A DNA stretch of 64,000 bases. Origin: Gonocerus acuteangulatus (Eukaryota; Arthropoda; Insecta; Hemiptera; Coreidae). The notes under the pieces are model-generated. The model had not been told where the DNA came from. It did no database searches and saw only the letters and a list, made by a program, of their open reading frames with translations. The stretch lies in assembly GCA_946811695.1 (NCBI GenBank), contig OX328125.1:42962709-43026708 (forward strand), written 5' to 3'. Shown here in pieces: positions 1 to 11,000 of this stretch (position 1 is its first letter; each line of letters begins with the position of its first letter). The position numbers and the translations under genes are program-made.

Positions 1-84
1 AGGCGGCCGATCTTAAATCTTGTTAATATATTCTCCCCTCGGGTAAGAAGGATAGTAAGATACGGATGTAGGGGTTCCGGGACA

Positions 85-374
85 CAGGGCCGCCACATAG
101 GGGGGACAACCGGGTACAGTTGTCCCCGGCCCGGGCGCCGTGGGGGCCCGGTCCGGGCCTCGCTGAGTAGAAAAAATGTATAGGTTATGAGCTTGTAAAA
201 AGAACTACTGCACCGATTGTCAGCTTTCATTCTCATTTCGCTCAAAACTCAAGATGAAAATCATTTTAAAATGTCCAAAGTTCATTAGCAAAGTATTAGA
301 ATTTTCAGTCTGGCTCTGAGAAGGGGGTGCCCGTGATCTGGTCCCGGACCCGGCTCTGAGATGTGGCGGCCCTG
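85..374. mobile_element. hAT-type MITE with perfect 8-bp target duplication
   Basis: The element starts CAGGGCCGCCACAT and ends with the exact reverse complement ATGTGGCGGCCCTG, giving 14-bp terminal inverted repeats. It is flanked on both sides by the identical octamer CCGGGACA (77-84 and 375-382). An 8-bp duplication with CAG...CTG termini is the hallmark of the hAT superfamily. The 290-bp body is GC-rich at both ends and AT-rich in the middle and has no transposase frame, so it is a non-autonomous copy moved in trans. The perfect duplication and TIRs suggest a fairly recent insertion. Confidence 0.85.
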
Positions 375-382
375 CCGGGACA

Positions 383-686
383 AGAAGCGCGGCGGTCTCA
401 TAGTCTAGTTCTTGGACCTAGGAGTTCTGCAAAGTGGTGGGTCGCGTTTCCTCCTTTCCAGGGGTTGTTATAGTTACATCCTGTCGTTTTATCCTAGAAT
501 TCCCTCCCACCATCCCTCCCATCTTCATTTCTTATTCAGTTATTTTTATTTTATTTCATTATAAGGGCTTCGCAACTAAGGTTATGAGCCCATCTTATTC
601 AGTTATAAGTCAGTCCTAGATCTGTTTCATTGTTTGAGCCTTAAATTTTTGGTATACAGAGAAGTTCTGTGAGTAGTTGATTTTAG
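383..686. other. No gene seen
   Basis: AT-rich sequence between the hAT MITE and the pogo relic. It probably includes the degraded left part of the pogo-like element, but no left terminal repeat could be recognised. Confidence 0.4.
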
Positions 687-835
687 ATGTCGAAGCCTAG
701 AGGTTATAAAACTTTAACGTTGACAGAGAAAATATCTGCGATTCAAGAAGTTGAAATTGAATAAAGAAAAAATGTGAAATTACCAAGGACTTACCTGAAA
801 AATGAATAAAAAATTCTTGCCCATGAAAATGACTT
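687..835 (+). pseudogene. pogo/Tigger transposase N-terminal helix-turn-helix relic
   Basis: Translation from the ATG at 687 gives MSKPRGYKTLTLTEKISAIQ followed by EVEIE, a stop, then RKNVKLPRTYLKNE, a stop and KIL. This matches the pattern of the CENP-B-type N-terminal DNA-binding domain of pogo/Tigger transposases (basic start, K-x-LTLxEKxxxIxEVE, a second helix, and LKN-xxKIL near its end). Two in-frame stops and the absence of any DDE catalytic domain show it is dead. It lies about 250 bp upstream of a pogo-like terminal repeat in the expected orientation. Confidence 0.6.
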
Positions 836-1084
836 TTTTTCAAAACAATACACTTTTATTTTTACTTTTTTGATAAATTATTTATTACTTATTTACGTAA
901 TCATCAATTCATGAAATGTTTGTTTTACTTAAAATAAAATGTGTTTTCTTTAAATTAAAAAATGTGAAAATGTTAAGTTAGATTTTTTTAGCCCTTTATT
1001 TTCGAAAACTTTTGTAATTCGAATTTTGGATAATTCGAACTTTTTTATCGGTCCCTAGGGGTACGAATTATCCAAGTTCTACTG
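687..1084 (+). mobile_element. Internally deleted pogo/Tigger-like element
   Basis: The right end, read on the minus strand from 1084, is CAGTAGAACTTGGATAATTC, which resembles the CAGTARAACCTCGATTATCC-like termini of pogo/Tigger elements, and is followed by TA at 1085-1086. A second, inner 'ttcgaattatccaaa'-type motif lies near 1020-1040 on the minus strand. With the transposase HTH relic at 687 this is the remains of one element whose left end is not clearly identified. Confidence 0.55.
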
Positions 1085-1132
1085 TATATATATCTCAATG
1101 AAACTATTTCACGTTAGACCATTGTTGGCGTA

Positions 1133-1386
1133 CCGTGAAATGGGGTGACATTAGTACAGTGTGGTGAAATTGGTATAAACCGATACTGCTTATATACGCT
1201 TATATATTTTTATGAGAGGGAACAGACAAATATGTAGGTAAATATTTGTCTGTTCGCACCCTTTTGACAATGTTCGACCCTTTTGACAATGTTCGACCCT
1301 TTTGTATCAGTTAAATGAAAATATGCTAGCAATAAAGGATTGTGACCAATTTTACCACACTGTACTAACGTGACCTCATTTGACGG
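1133..1386. mobile_element. MITE with about 42-bp TIRs and TA target duplication
   Basis: Bases 1133-1174 and 1345-1386 are near-perfect inverted copies, starting CCGTGAAATGGGGTGACATT on the left and CCGTCAAATGAGGTCACGTT on the right (read inward). TA flanks both ends (1131-1132 and 1387-1388), consistent with Tc1/mariner-type target choice. The core holds a 19-bp tandem motif (tttgacaatgttcgaccct, about 1260-1300). There is no coding capacity. Confidence 0.75.
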
Positions 1387-1388
1387 TA

Positions 1389-3199
1389 TAGAGTCTACAT
1401 CTCTTTTTTCTCCGCTTCTTCAGAGTGGATGAATAAATTGATTGGCAAATAGTATCTTACATTCAAAAGGAAGGTCAAATAACTATTAACGTGTCAATTT
1501 TAACGTTTCTTTTTACATTTTATTGAAACTTCCTTTTGCACATTTTTGTTTCACAACACTCTTGTACGAATACCCCACCATGATGTGTTTTTTTTTTTAT
1601 ATTGTTTACATGGCTAAAATTCTCTAATAATTCCGTTGCCCTTTCGGAAGAGAAAAGTATAAAAGAAGAACAATGAAAAATGTGACCAGAGCTCAGAAGA
1701 AAGCAAGAAATACTTTTGTGGATGATATCCTGATGTCGCAAAAACATCAACCCTTCCAGCTGTTGACCCAAAGACTCTAGAGGCCATTCACCTTTCATAA
1801 CGACACTGGAAACTAGCAAGATTAGGGGATGACATATATTCTCTGCCTATTTTTCCCCAGCATCGGGTGGCTCAGTTCTTAGTAGAATGTTTGAAGATTA
1901 AGAGACCCAACTCCAGAATAATAAAGCGCTGCTTTAATGACTACTTCAGTTTTCTTTATGTTCAGCCATTGTTATAAAGATAATTAGTCAAAACATAATT
2001 AGATTATTAATTATTATTAATAATAATTTATAAATAGATCAAGTATTGAGTATGATCTGTTTTAAAAATGAAACCCTACTTTTTTAACAGGTATATACAT
2101 ATACATATTTTTTTTTAGGGGGGGGGGGGGCGTTTCGGTGTCTGATAGGTATGTTCGATTAAAATTTGCAGAAATTAGTCAAAACGTCTTTGATTAATGC
2201 AGCCTCAACAGATAAAATTCTTTCGAAAAGTGCTAATATTTTTTTGGGGGTCTATTTATTACAAAAAAAAATGGAATTCTCTTAAATAAAGGAAGTTTCG
2301 AAGCACCTCTGCTCCGTAGCCATGAAATAGACTCGACACCCTGAGAGGAAGGTCGAAGGTACTACCAGTGTTACAGAAGCCCTTGATTGGGTTATGCTAA
2401 AAGGGCCGAATCTAATAGCTACCGTCGATGTGGTGTCCTCCGGGTTTCACGTGCAGGGTCGTTTACACCTTTACTAACCTTGAACTGTAGGACGAATTAT
2501 TATTATTATTTATTATTTGTTCTTATTTTTTTTTTTAGATTTTCTACTAAATGTTTTTATTCATCTTGAACTCCAGTAAGGGTATGTGCGTGGCAAGCAA
2601 CCGTCCCCATGTACAAAGTAACATCCTAGCCGGCCATTCACGATCCGATTTTTAGTTCGACTTAGAAAAACTACTCCACTCACTCTCCAACTTTCTATTC
2701 AACTAGCGAACCAACTTTAGTCCTAGTCTGTTTTTACGACTGTGAACGTCACTCATGAGCCGATAAATTTATCGAGTGCAGACCGAAGATGCCCGAAGGA
2801 CTAGCACCGACTGAGCTAAGTTGGACGGCTTCGATCCGACTCCTTCATTCACGCTCCAACTCCGTTTGCATTCGAAAGTCGGATCTTCGTATAGTGCCTT
2901 TAGATGTCCTGATTCGTCCAACTTGACTGCGAACAATCCAACAAGCCCACGTTTCGTTATCAGATCCGACTTCGGAGCTTACACCTTAAGTCGGACTACA
3001 ATCGGAACGTGAATACCCGGCTTTAGAAGACAAATACAAAATGAGCTTTGTACAATTCGTTTATGCACGTTGTTAACAATGAATTGTGGAAATGAAGAAG
3101 CAATTCAAGTTAAACAGAAATGCCAAGAACTTTATTAAAGCATAGTATGCTATGTTCTATGCTCGTATTAGCGGCGAGATTTACACTTACTTAAAAAAT
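1389..3199. other. No gene seen; AT-rich intergenic or intronic DNA
   Basis: Contains a poly-G run (2120-2130), short TA and ATT runs, and a moderately GC-richer stretch at about 2300-3020 without a convincing frame or splice structure. A 99-codon open frame on the minus strand near 1520-1819 has no recognisable domain. Confidence 0.5.
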
Positions 3200-3948
3200 G
3201 TCCGACACGCACGATCTGCATCATCTTAGCGCGGTTCCGTTCTTATCCCTAGTCTCATTTGGAAAGATTAAAATAGAACCACTTATTGTTTTGGTTCCAC
3301 TTTTCTTGAAAGTTCTTGATTTATGATCTTACCTGGATGGGTCGGCTAACCCCAGAAAGGCCCCCGCTAGGCAGTTGAAAAGCTATATCTTGGAAGTCCA
3401 TATTTCTAACATTAAATAGTTTTTGTTATTTTACTTAACGTGTATTATTTTCAAATAAATTATTCAACTATAAGCAATTAAAAAATAACAAGGGATAAAA
3501 ACAGACAAGAAGAACAGTTCGAATAAGCGAAATCAATTACTTTTTTTTTTTATTTCTCCGATTGACATCCCTAATCAAAACTTTCTTTAGAACCTTTTTT
3601 GTAGAGCATCTAGTAAGCTTTCTAATGGTAATCTTCCGTTTACCAAGATTTTCAACCGTTTTCGAGATATTAAGGAAAGTTACAAAAACTTTTCATGTCT
3701 GTTAATAAAATATTTATTATTTTATTTTAAACCACCAACGCAAACCAACCCTAGGCCAAGAAGCCTATAAAACGAGTACTTGCAAGCATATGAAGTAAGC
3801 GGAACGATTTTTTTCGCGCGACATTCGCTCCAAAAACCATATTCCGGTGTAGGAGTCGAATATGTATGTTATGTAGTCGAATATGTATGTTATGTAGGAG
3901 TCGAATACTTCCTTAACTCCACATATAACCAAAATTTAAACTTTTATC
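3200..3948 (+). repeat. Dispersed repeat family A, 5' part, rearranged
   Basis: Shares its 5' end (tcatcttagcgcggttccgt) and a long internal segment ('ctccgattgacat', 'tttcaaccgttttcgagata', 'aggccaagaagcctataaaa') with the copies at 29831, 46587, 55608 and 61710. The 3' hairpin and (TA)n tract are missing. The right end is scrambled: a short tandem of 'gtcgaatatgtatgttatgta' (about 3856-3905) is followed by a displaced internal piece. It ends about 55 bp before the acceptor of the exon at 4004, so it lies in that intron. Confidence 0.7.
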
Positions 3949-4003
3949 GTTGTGCTAAAATGTATTCTTATGATAATCTAATCTATGAGTTGTTTTGTTT
4001 CAG

Positions 4004-4210
4004 CTGAATCAGGAGAATCCGCGCACGGAGAGCGACCTGAACGGCTTCATAGAGAACAGTCCTATCTACGTGACCTCCTACCCGCCGACTGGAGGTACGG
4101 TAACGGGGCCCGGACCCAAGGGGAAGCCACGCGGTCTGTCCAACGGTCACGCCGTCCAGGAGGAACCTGAGCCCAAGGAAATAGAGCTAAAGCAACAGAT
4201 TCAGCAAGAG
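4004..4210 (+). CDS. Coding exon of an unrecognised protein (exon 1 of 2 seen)
   Basis: A 207-bp internal exon of exactly 69 codons, bounded by a strong acceptor (pyrimidine-rich tract ending tttgtttcag) and a donor (GAG|gtaatg). Both junctions are in phase 0. The translation begins LNQENPRTESDLNGFIENSP, continues with IYVTSYPPTGG and a Gly/Pro/Lys stretch (GPGPKGKPRGLSNGH), and ends in a charged, Gln-rich segment (KEIELKQQIQQE). The exon is clearly GC-richer than the flanking AT-rich introns. No domain is recognised; the composition suggests a cytoplasmic, disordered linker. The phase-0 donor joins without frame change to the exon at 5319. No upstream exon could be identified in the first 4 kb. 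Confidence 0.8.
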
Positions 4211-4760
4211 GTAATGCTCGAATTGTGCTCCCCAATAGACACAAGGCAATGATTTCAAATGCGTAGCATTTTACCAGGTCTCATTTCTAATATCCTAAGG
4301 GAGATTAATACTGGTTACTCTCTGATAAGACCAATCTTTTTTTTTATTCATTATTATTTTTATTATTATTACTTATTTGTTTTTTTTATTTATTTATTAA
4401 TTAATTTATTTTTACATACTCTTTTACGGTTGGATATTATTAGATCTATTATTATTATAATTTAAGCCCTATTTTTTTTTACCTATTATATAATATTTAA
4501 GTCGGTTTCCATATAATTTTCTGATCATGAACAATTGATTTAGAAGCTATTACTTTTTCTCGTTATTATTTATTTATTTTGAGGAGTATTCTAAAAAAAA
4601 AAAAAAATAAATACCAGTTTTATAAAATAATCATCAAACTATATATTTATTATTTATTTTTATCACGAAAAAGGAGAAGAATATATTCAAATTAAAGAAG
4701 CCAAATAGGGAGTATGTAGATAGTCTTAAGATGCGAGTTTATTTCTAAAATGTGGCATTG

Positions 4761-5118
4761 ATATATCGTCGATACAAATGCAAAGTAACGAATGTGAAAA
4801 AATGCATCTTTCATTGTCAATTTTTACTAATTTTTTTTAAGTTTGCTTTTGTATCGACGATATCATCGCTACAAATGCAAAGTATCGAATATGAAAATCA
4901 CCACTTTTCAGAGAGGAAAAGCATTTATTCATAACTTTTTTTGGACAGTCAAATATTCGGCAAATTTGACCTTTTGATAGTGGAATACTTTCCCTTTAAT
5001 AGAGTGAAGTAAGATTCAAGAATTTCCCGTACATAAGTCCAGCAGAAATTATTAAAGATGGACAATGAAAGATGCATTTTTTCATATTCGTTAGTTTGCT
5101 TTTGTATCGACGATATGT
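4761..5118. mobile_element. Intronic inverted repeat, MITE candidate
   Basis: Bases 4761-4819 (starting around 'atatatcgtcgatacaaatg') are inverted at 5060-5118 ('cttttgtatcgacgatatg' at the right edge). The similarity extends weakly inward to about 4840 and 5040. A third, partly palindromic copy of the same motif lies at about 4848-4905. There is no coding content. Target duplication is not clear, so the superfamily is unknown. Confidence 0.55.
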
Positions 5119-5162
5119 GCTCATACTTAAGCACACATTTAAATAAATCGATCCTGCTCATG

Positions 5163-5165
<3 letters not shown>

Positions 5166-5224
<59 letters not shown>
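5166..5224. repeat. (TA)n microsatellite
   Basis: About 29 uninterrupted TA units in the intron, roughly 95 bp upstream of the splice acceptor at 5318. Confidence 0.95.
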
Positions 5225-5230
<6 letters not shown>

Positions 5231-5318
5231 ACAAATATAATAATTTTTGGCCACAACCTTAAATTTTAACATCTATTTATTTAAAATATGGATTAAATTA
5301 TTTTATTCTGTTTTGTAG

Positions 5319-5776
5319 GAGCCAAAGAATTCTGAACCATCCGCCATAGAAGAGAGCAAAACTCCCGAAAAACAGCAAGTGACGCCACAGAAACAACCCG
5401 AACTAACAGCTCCCGTGCCAGCACCAGTCCAGCAACCAGCACCAGTCCAGCAACCAGTATCAGTCCAACAACCAGTAACAGTCCAACAACCAGTAACAGC
5501 CCAACAACCGTCACCACCGAGTCAGCAACAGCCTACAAATCAGCAACAAGTGAATTCCACACCTCCAGGACAGCCGGCTGTCCAGCAAGTTCAGCAGCAA
5601 TCGCCAGCACAACCTGCTCCTTCGAGAACTCCGCCACTTCCTCCACCGGAGTCTGAAGAGCGGAGAGCCAGTTCGCCCTTCTGCAGGAGGGAGGTTCTCA
5701 TTGGTCAGGACCATGCACAGCAGGAGAAGGTGAAGACTCAGGCACTTATAGAGCAAAAACAAGACGTCATCACAAG
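5319..5776 (+). CDS. Coding exon, Gln/Pro-rich region of the same unrecognised protein
   Basis: A 458-bp exon (152 codons plus 2 bases) with acceptor ttttgtag| and donor ACAAG|gtaaca. It continues the frame of the exon at 4004 and ends in phase 2. Residues 1-30 are acidic and polar (EPKNSEPSAIEESKTPEKQQ). Residues about 35-105 are a low-complexity Pro/Gln/Val tract built on repeats of APVQQP, PVSVQQ and PVTVQQ, with an imperfect 18-bp DNA periodicity. Next comes a Pro-rich stretch (SRTPPLPPPESEERR) that could be an SH3-type ligand. The C-terminal part (VLIGQDHAQQEKVKTQALIE) is charged and probably helical. No catalytic or membrane segment is visible. The next exon is not found in the remaining 58 kb, so either it lies beyond the window or it is too small to recognise. 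Confidence 0.82.
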
Positions 5777-5923
5777 GTAACATTTTATATATTTAGAGCA
5801 TTTGTTTCAAAAGCCAATGACATTTTTTTTATTTTGTTCTTTTTTATTTGATTAATTTGGACGTCTTGATTCCTTGCTTCTTACGTCTGGTCTCGCATCC
5901 AATATCCACCGCCAAAAAGACAT

Positions 5924-6187
5924 TCAAATTATTTTGTTGCCCAACCTCCTTGCAGCATGTTTCAATGCTAGAAAAGCTGCATGCACTTTTGCAAGAGTAC
6001 TCCCGACTATATCCAGGTCATCTGAAAAGGAGCTGAAGAGAGTTCCGTTTGTTTGAATTTGTTCCGCTTTTTCAAGACCACAAATAAACAGCGTACATAC
6101 CTGCCCCATTTCTCTCCCAGAAATAAAGCGTAAGTTAATGCCTGCCAGTTTCGCTAAAAGTTGCAAAACTCTATATAAATAAATCAT
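5924..6187 (-). pseudogene. LINE reverse-transcriptase fragment (YADD-box region)
   Basis: The 87-codon minus-strand frame contains ICGLEKAEQIQTNGTLFSSF then SDDLDIVGSTLAKVHAAFLA. This corresponds to the segment of non-LTR reverse transcriptases that carries the catalytic F/Y-A-D-D box, here FSDD, preceded by the common QTNGTLF-type motif and followed by a helix (HAAFLALKHAARRLG). The Ala to Ser change in the box and the lack of the rest of ORF2 mark a dead 5'- and 3'-truncated copy. It lies about 150 bp after the second exon and is not part of the host gene. Confidence 0.7.
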
Positions 6188-6189
6188 TA

Positions 6190-7140
6190 AAGAATATTTT
6201 AATATAGTTTCAATTTGTGGAACTACTCAGACATTATAGGGTTGCCTAAGTCATTCTCGGCGTATCTGTTAGAGACAGTTTTATCCCCAAAACATGTTTA
6301 GTATTTCCTGTTTTCTTCTAAAATAAGAAAGGGTTGTGCCCAATGCTCAGTATTGCGTGCACGATTATATTACCGAGGAGGTAGATTGCAGCCTACATAG
6401 ATCATTCTGAACCTCTTGCTGGTAAAGAAATTGACCATCTGATAAACCCGTTAGGAATCAATGCTCATTGTCTCGCTTCACAATTGGAGGTGATGTGGTT
6501 TTCGTACACTCCCTTCTAATTGAGCCAATTTCGACGACTCCTAGCCTGAATAGATAGTGAGGTTAGGAGACCGATGTTGCGGAAGAGTGGCAGAACATCT
6601 CAGGAGCGGCAGCCATGGAAAAAACTGCGTTGTGATCACGTATGTCGGAAAACCGCAAGTACGGAGGTTAGCTAGTCATTTGGTCCTTTCACTCGGCACA
6701 TCTGCCAGGGCCTTTCATATCCATTGCAGGCTGTTCACCTTTCATGTCTATGTCCTCTAGTAGAAGAAGTTCAGGCACGAAATATATTTTGTAAGGAAAG
6801 AGTATCGTCTCATGGAGGTAAGATCAGTCACAAACTAAGGAGCTGTGTTATTCATACAAGTTTGTTAGTTCCGCAGAGAGGATGGTTAGTGGAGCGACAA
6901 AAACCTTAGCTACCGTCAATGATGCTAAATAACCTGAGATGGGGTTAGAAATTACAGTGAATGGAAGGTAATACTTCGAAATCATTAGAAATTTCCTTTT
7001 GGTTCAGGCGTAAATTTCGATATGACTATCTCAGTCAGCGAAAACATTGCTTGAAAGAAATCGTTGATTGGCTTATAAGCATTCATGAGGGATTCATCCC
7101 AATAATATACACCTTACTCACTTACACCCTTACTCTTGCG
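6190..7140. other. No gene seen
   Basis: Mixed-composition sequence with only short overlapping frames and no recognisable domain or repeat family. Part could be older LINE sequence related to the flanking relics. Confidence 0.4.
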
Positions 7141-7152
7141 CACAACCCATTC

Positions 7153-7380
7153 CTAGGTCAGGGCCTCCTGAATCAGCTTCCTCCAGCATTACCGATGTTG
7201 TGCAGCTACCATCCAGTACTTTACGCCTAGTAGGGCCCTAGTGTCACGCAGAAATCTATCATTTCAGCGGTGCTTCGGCCTCCCACGTCTTCTGGTTCCA
7301 AGGAACACATCTTCCATCGTCTTTCTTGACAATTCTACAGGATCCTTACGAGCCAGGTGGCATATCTGAGTCTCCCCACG
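7153..7380 (-). pseudogene. LINE ORF2 C-terminal fragment (RRRGRPK motif)
   Basis: Reading the minus strand from 7380 gives one frame of 76 codons: RGETQICHLARKDPVELSRK, then TMEDVFLGTRRRGRPKHR, a stop, NDRFLRDTRALLGVKYWMVA, then AQHR, a stop, and CWRKLIQEALT before the final stop. The R-x-GRPK-x-RW-x-D block followed by a WxxxAxxRxxWRxxxxxALT tail is characteristic of the end of RT proteins in RTE/CR1-like LINEs. Two internal stops show decay. On the minus strand this C-terminal piece lies upstream of the RT core at 5924-6187, so the two cannot be one collinear element. Confidence 0.7.
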
Positions 7381-7390
7381 CGGATAAAAC

Positions 7391-10300
7391 AGTTATAATT
7401 GTATCTACTCTAGGAATATGCAACATTGCTTGAAGTAAGTGTTAGTTTTGTGGCATTTAAGGCAAATTATTCTGAGTTTGTAGTCTATGCTTTCCAACGC
7501 ATACCTGATATAGGCATTATATCCAAAGATGCTAAGTTGACGCAGTTCCTGCGTGTCGGACGTTTCTTTGTTTGGTTCATCGAGGAGTGTACGTTTGTTT
7601 AGTGGTTCTATCAACAAAGGGAGTGTATCTGTATACTAGACAATAGAAAGGGAGACTGGGTTATGCAATATATTTTCCCTATTCGTGGGGCGTAGCGGAG
7701 AGGAAGTGACTGGAGTCCTTGGATTTCTTCGCTGCCTCTCCATCGAATACAAAACAGATAAACATTTGCTTTATGGCTTAATGGTGGCCCCGTACCACCA
7801 CAACCTCTAACTTACCACATCGTTCATCTGTGTCGTCATTGTAGTTCTGTTAAGTGCTATCCTAGAGACTTATAATTCGAAAACTTGTATCTTGTCAAAA
7901 TGCAGTCAAATTAGCAAATATGAATAAATATTTATATCTCATGGTGATCTCAATTTCTTAAACGAAAAAATCAATAAATAATAAACTAGAATTCTACCTT
8001 GGGTGCTATACTATTTATGCAGCCTAATTGTACTGACACAAATCTTCTTCAGCAATATATAACGTCTCGAGTGAGATTTCTACGAATCGCCTAAATCAGC
8101 CTAAAAATGGTTCTTCCAGAATAAGATTAGTGATTTTAACTGAATTAAATTGGTGTTGCAATTCCAGGTTGTTTAAAAACGCATGTTTAGCAATAAAAAT
8201 AAAGATCCAACATTTTAACATTACCTTTATTTACATCTAACAGTCCCCATTTTCAATCCCATGCAATGGCCCTCCTTCAGCCGATCCTTGAGACTCCTAG
8301 GACAAAATTATTAGGAGATTACCAAATGACACTATGGAGAGATCTAGCTATACTGAGTCTAGACCATTGTAGATTAACCTATTCCTACTTGCTATAAGAG
8401 CTTCATTTCTCCTCCCAGGCTCAATACGTTCCCGATGTAACACCCCTTCCTATCGAATGAGTCCTCACAAAGTGCCATACATTTAGGAAGTAGTATAAAA
8501 TCTGGAAACTTAAATGGAATATTGGGAGAAGAATCAAAGCTTCTGGAAAGAAGTGATGAGTGATTTTTGGAGGAAATAAATATGTATAAGAAAATAACAG
8601 GCTAGAAGAGCCCAGAGGGGCTGATATTGCACATTTATGTGTTTCTTCACCATACGGCGCACTAGGGAAAAGGTTAGCTCAGTACTATGCACCGGTTGTC
8701 TGATTTTCTGTAGTCTATCTCTAAGCTAACCTCAACCTTCAATAGGGATGTGATATTTTTGGATACGTGCAAGGATAACGCGAATCAGCGAGTCGGACGG
8801 TTTCATTAGCTTCGAATGTTTTATAGATAGTATTCTTGTTACTCGATACTTTATTTTCACAGTATTTATCTCATTAGGTCAGAATGTTATATTGTTACAG
8901 GTTACCTGGTATGTGGGATTGTTAAGCGACGTGTACCTAGTGGTTTGGGTTTGTTGGCTCGATTCCGACTGGGGATTGTGGCTTTTCTGTTGTAAATAAA
9001 AAAAATAATCTACCATAACCTTGTTAGAAAAGCGTGGCAATCTATCTATCTAGCGTCGTAGATTATCTGTCTAAAAAAATATGTATAAGTGGGTGTTGAA
9101 ATTAAAATAATAACAACAAATCCAGCTAGTGGCATTTTAATACGTGTGCTTGCCTTGCGGTAATAGCTAACATCTCACATCTCGTGAATCGTTACGGTTA
9201 CAGAACCTACACATATATTGTCGTTCAAAAGAATTGAAGGTGGAAGAGGAGAGGCGAATACTTGTCGAGAGAGGTGTGAGGATATCGATGCTGCTCGGAA
9301 CGGAAAGCAAGGTTCCGATCAGGAGACAGGCAGGCTTCAATAATGGCAGCCTTTTGCTTTCCCTCGCAAATATTGCTCTCAAAACACTCAAATACATTTC
9401 TCTATTGGAACTAACATAAAAAACAATTCTGTAACGTTGGAGCTGCATAAATAAGCACATTCCTCAGAAAGATGTTTACTTTACGTCATATTCCTAAACA
9501 ATGTTCTTAAAATAGCCTGTATTAATGCAAAATAAATAGTAAGCTATTACAATTATCTTGGTAACATTTTTATTATATTCATTATTGTTATTTGACTTGT
9601 TCCGGAAATATTTCTGCAAAACGTAGTGTTCTCCCTCTCAATATCCAAGTATATTTACGTTTTTACAGATGCGCCCTGAACTAAATTTAGGGTAAAAATA
9701 AATATAAAGTAATCGAATCCTCATTTGGGCTGTAAAAACACCTTATATATTTCCTTATTCTTACATAGAAAGCGGATTGTCCGTGCGGAGTAGTCAGAGC
9801 GAACCAGTCATTTCCACCACGAACTTCGTGAAAGTCCGCAACTACTTCTGGCGATCTTGAATGGATCGCTGTCTGTTAGACTTGGAGTATCCAATATTTC
9901 TGAGTATTGAGCTCTTCCGAACTATCCAAGCGGAAAGCCTCGTTTCCTTTAGACTAGAGATATAAAATATTTCAAATGGTTGAGTCCAACTCTACTATCC
10001 GCGCTCTGTCCCAAGGACATCCCGGTGTTTATTAGCTTTGGAAAATGCCATTTCATAGTATTCAAATCGCAAGTACAGCCCGCTTTTCTCAGGCTAGAAA
10101 TATGGAATATTATACAAAACGGAGCCTTAAAAACTGTTTTTCAGTCTAAGAATATACGTTTGTCAGTACAGATTACTGTCTGTTCTTACGTCCTTCCCTC
10201 CGCTATAAGCGCAGCCATGTCTAATGTTAGACCTTTGACATTTTGTGAGTATTTCTAAGTATCCTTGACTTAAAATATAGGCTTTATATGAAACCAAAAT

Positions 10301-10779
10301 ATTGTGGACAGCCAAAATGATGAATGCTTAAGAAACTTAAACTTCAAACCAGGGGACAACATGTCGCTTGGCCTACTAAAGTCATTGATTCCAATTTACC
10401 GGCCTCTTTAGAAGTACTAAAGAATATATAGATGTTTGTGGAAGATAAGAAACAGAGAAAGTGTGTTACCTTTGTTTGAAATACCTAATAATAAGTAGGT
10501 CAGGCCTTACAAATGTTTACTAAAGTTTTAACGATAATGCCTTTAATCAGCAAGTCAATCAGAGTATTATATCAGAGCTGTATATGTCGTGGATAACTCA
10601 TGGGAAAGAAGTGTTGTAAAAGTGAGCTAAATCGGTCAATCGGAAAGGGCAGTTTACTTTGTAATATATTTCAATAGAATTAGCTTGCCAGACGTAGGTT
10701 CGCAAGGCCGCCGCAACGAACGCTTTCTACCACTAGAGGGACTGTATCCTGTTCCTGCGTCAGATCAAAAGACGAAAAT
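7391..10779. other. No gene seen
   Basis: About 3.4 kb of AT-rich DNA. Open frames are short and unrecognised. A weak family-B-like motif ('cagttcctgcgtgtcgga', near 7540) is the only dispersed-repeat signal noticed. Two moderately GC-richer patches (9230-9360 and 9780-9960) have no clear splice signals. Confidence 0.4.
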
Positions 10780-11000
10780 ATGAAGTTTTTTGTGTTTATT
10801 AAATAGTGTAGTAGGTACCATGTGTAAACATAACTCTGGAAGCAAATTAATTACAAAATTAATAATTGAACAGTTACTCATTACAAAATTAAAAGAGAAC
10901 TATTCATGTTTTTATTTTAGTTATGTAGGATATTTTAAGCAAATTGTTCTGGAAACCAGTCTACACTACCCAAATTCTGAGGAAAGTGCTTAGCTTCTGC
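10780..11000 (+). repeat. Dispersed repeat family B fragment
   Basis: Shares 'ttcatgtttttattttagtt', a following 'attttaagcaaatt' and a later 'gcttctgcgtgacgg' with sequences at 35240-35345, 48840-48935 and 60940-61075. These are all in the same relative order and strand, which supports a common element. Confidence 0.55.

Larger units (their letters stand above)
4211..5318 (+). other. Intron between the two exons
   Basis: A phase-0 intron of 1108 bp, starting gtaatg and ending ttctgttttgtag. It is very AT-rich, with poly-T and ATT runs, an inverted-repeat element (4761-5118) and a long TA microsatellite (about 5166-5224). No additional exon is apparent in it. Confidence 0.75.

Noticed and set aside
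9167..9460. 97-codon minus-strand frame with 'YMCRFCNR'
   Set aside because: Only one Cys-x2-Cys pair and no matching His pair. An overlapping plus-strand frame is equally open, so a zinc-finger gene is not supported.
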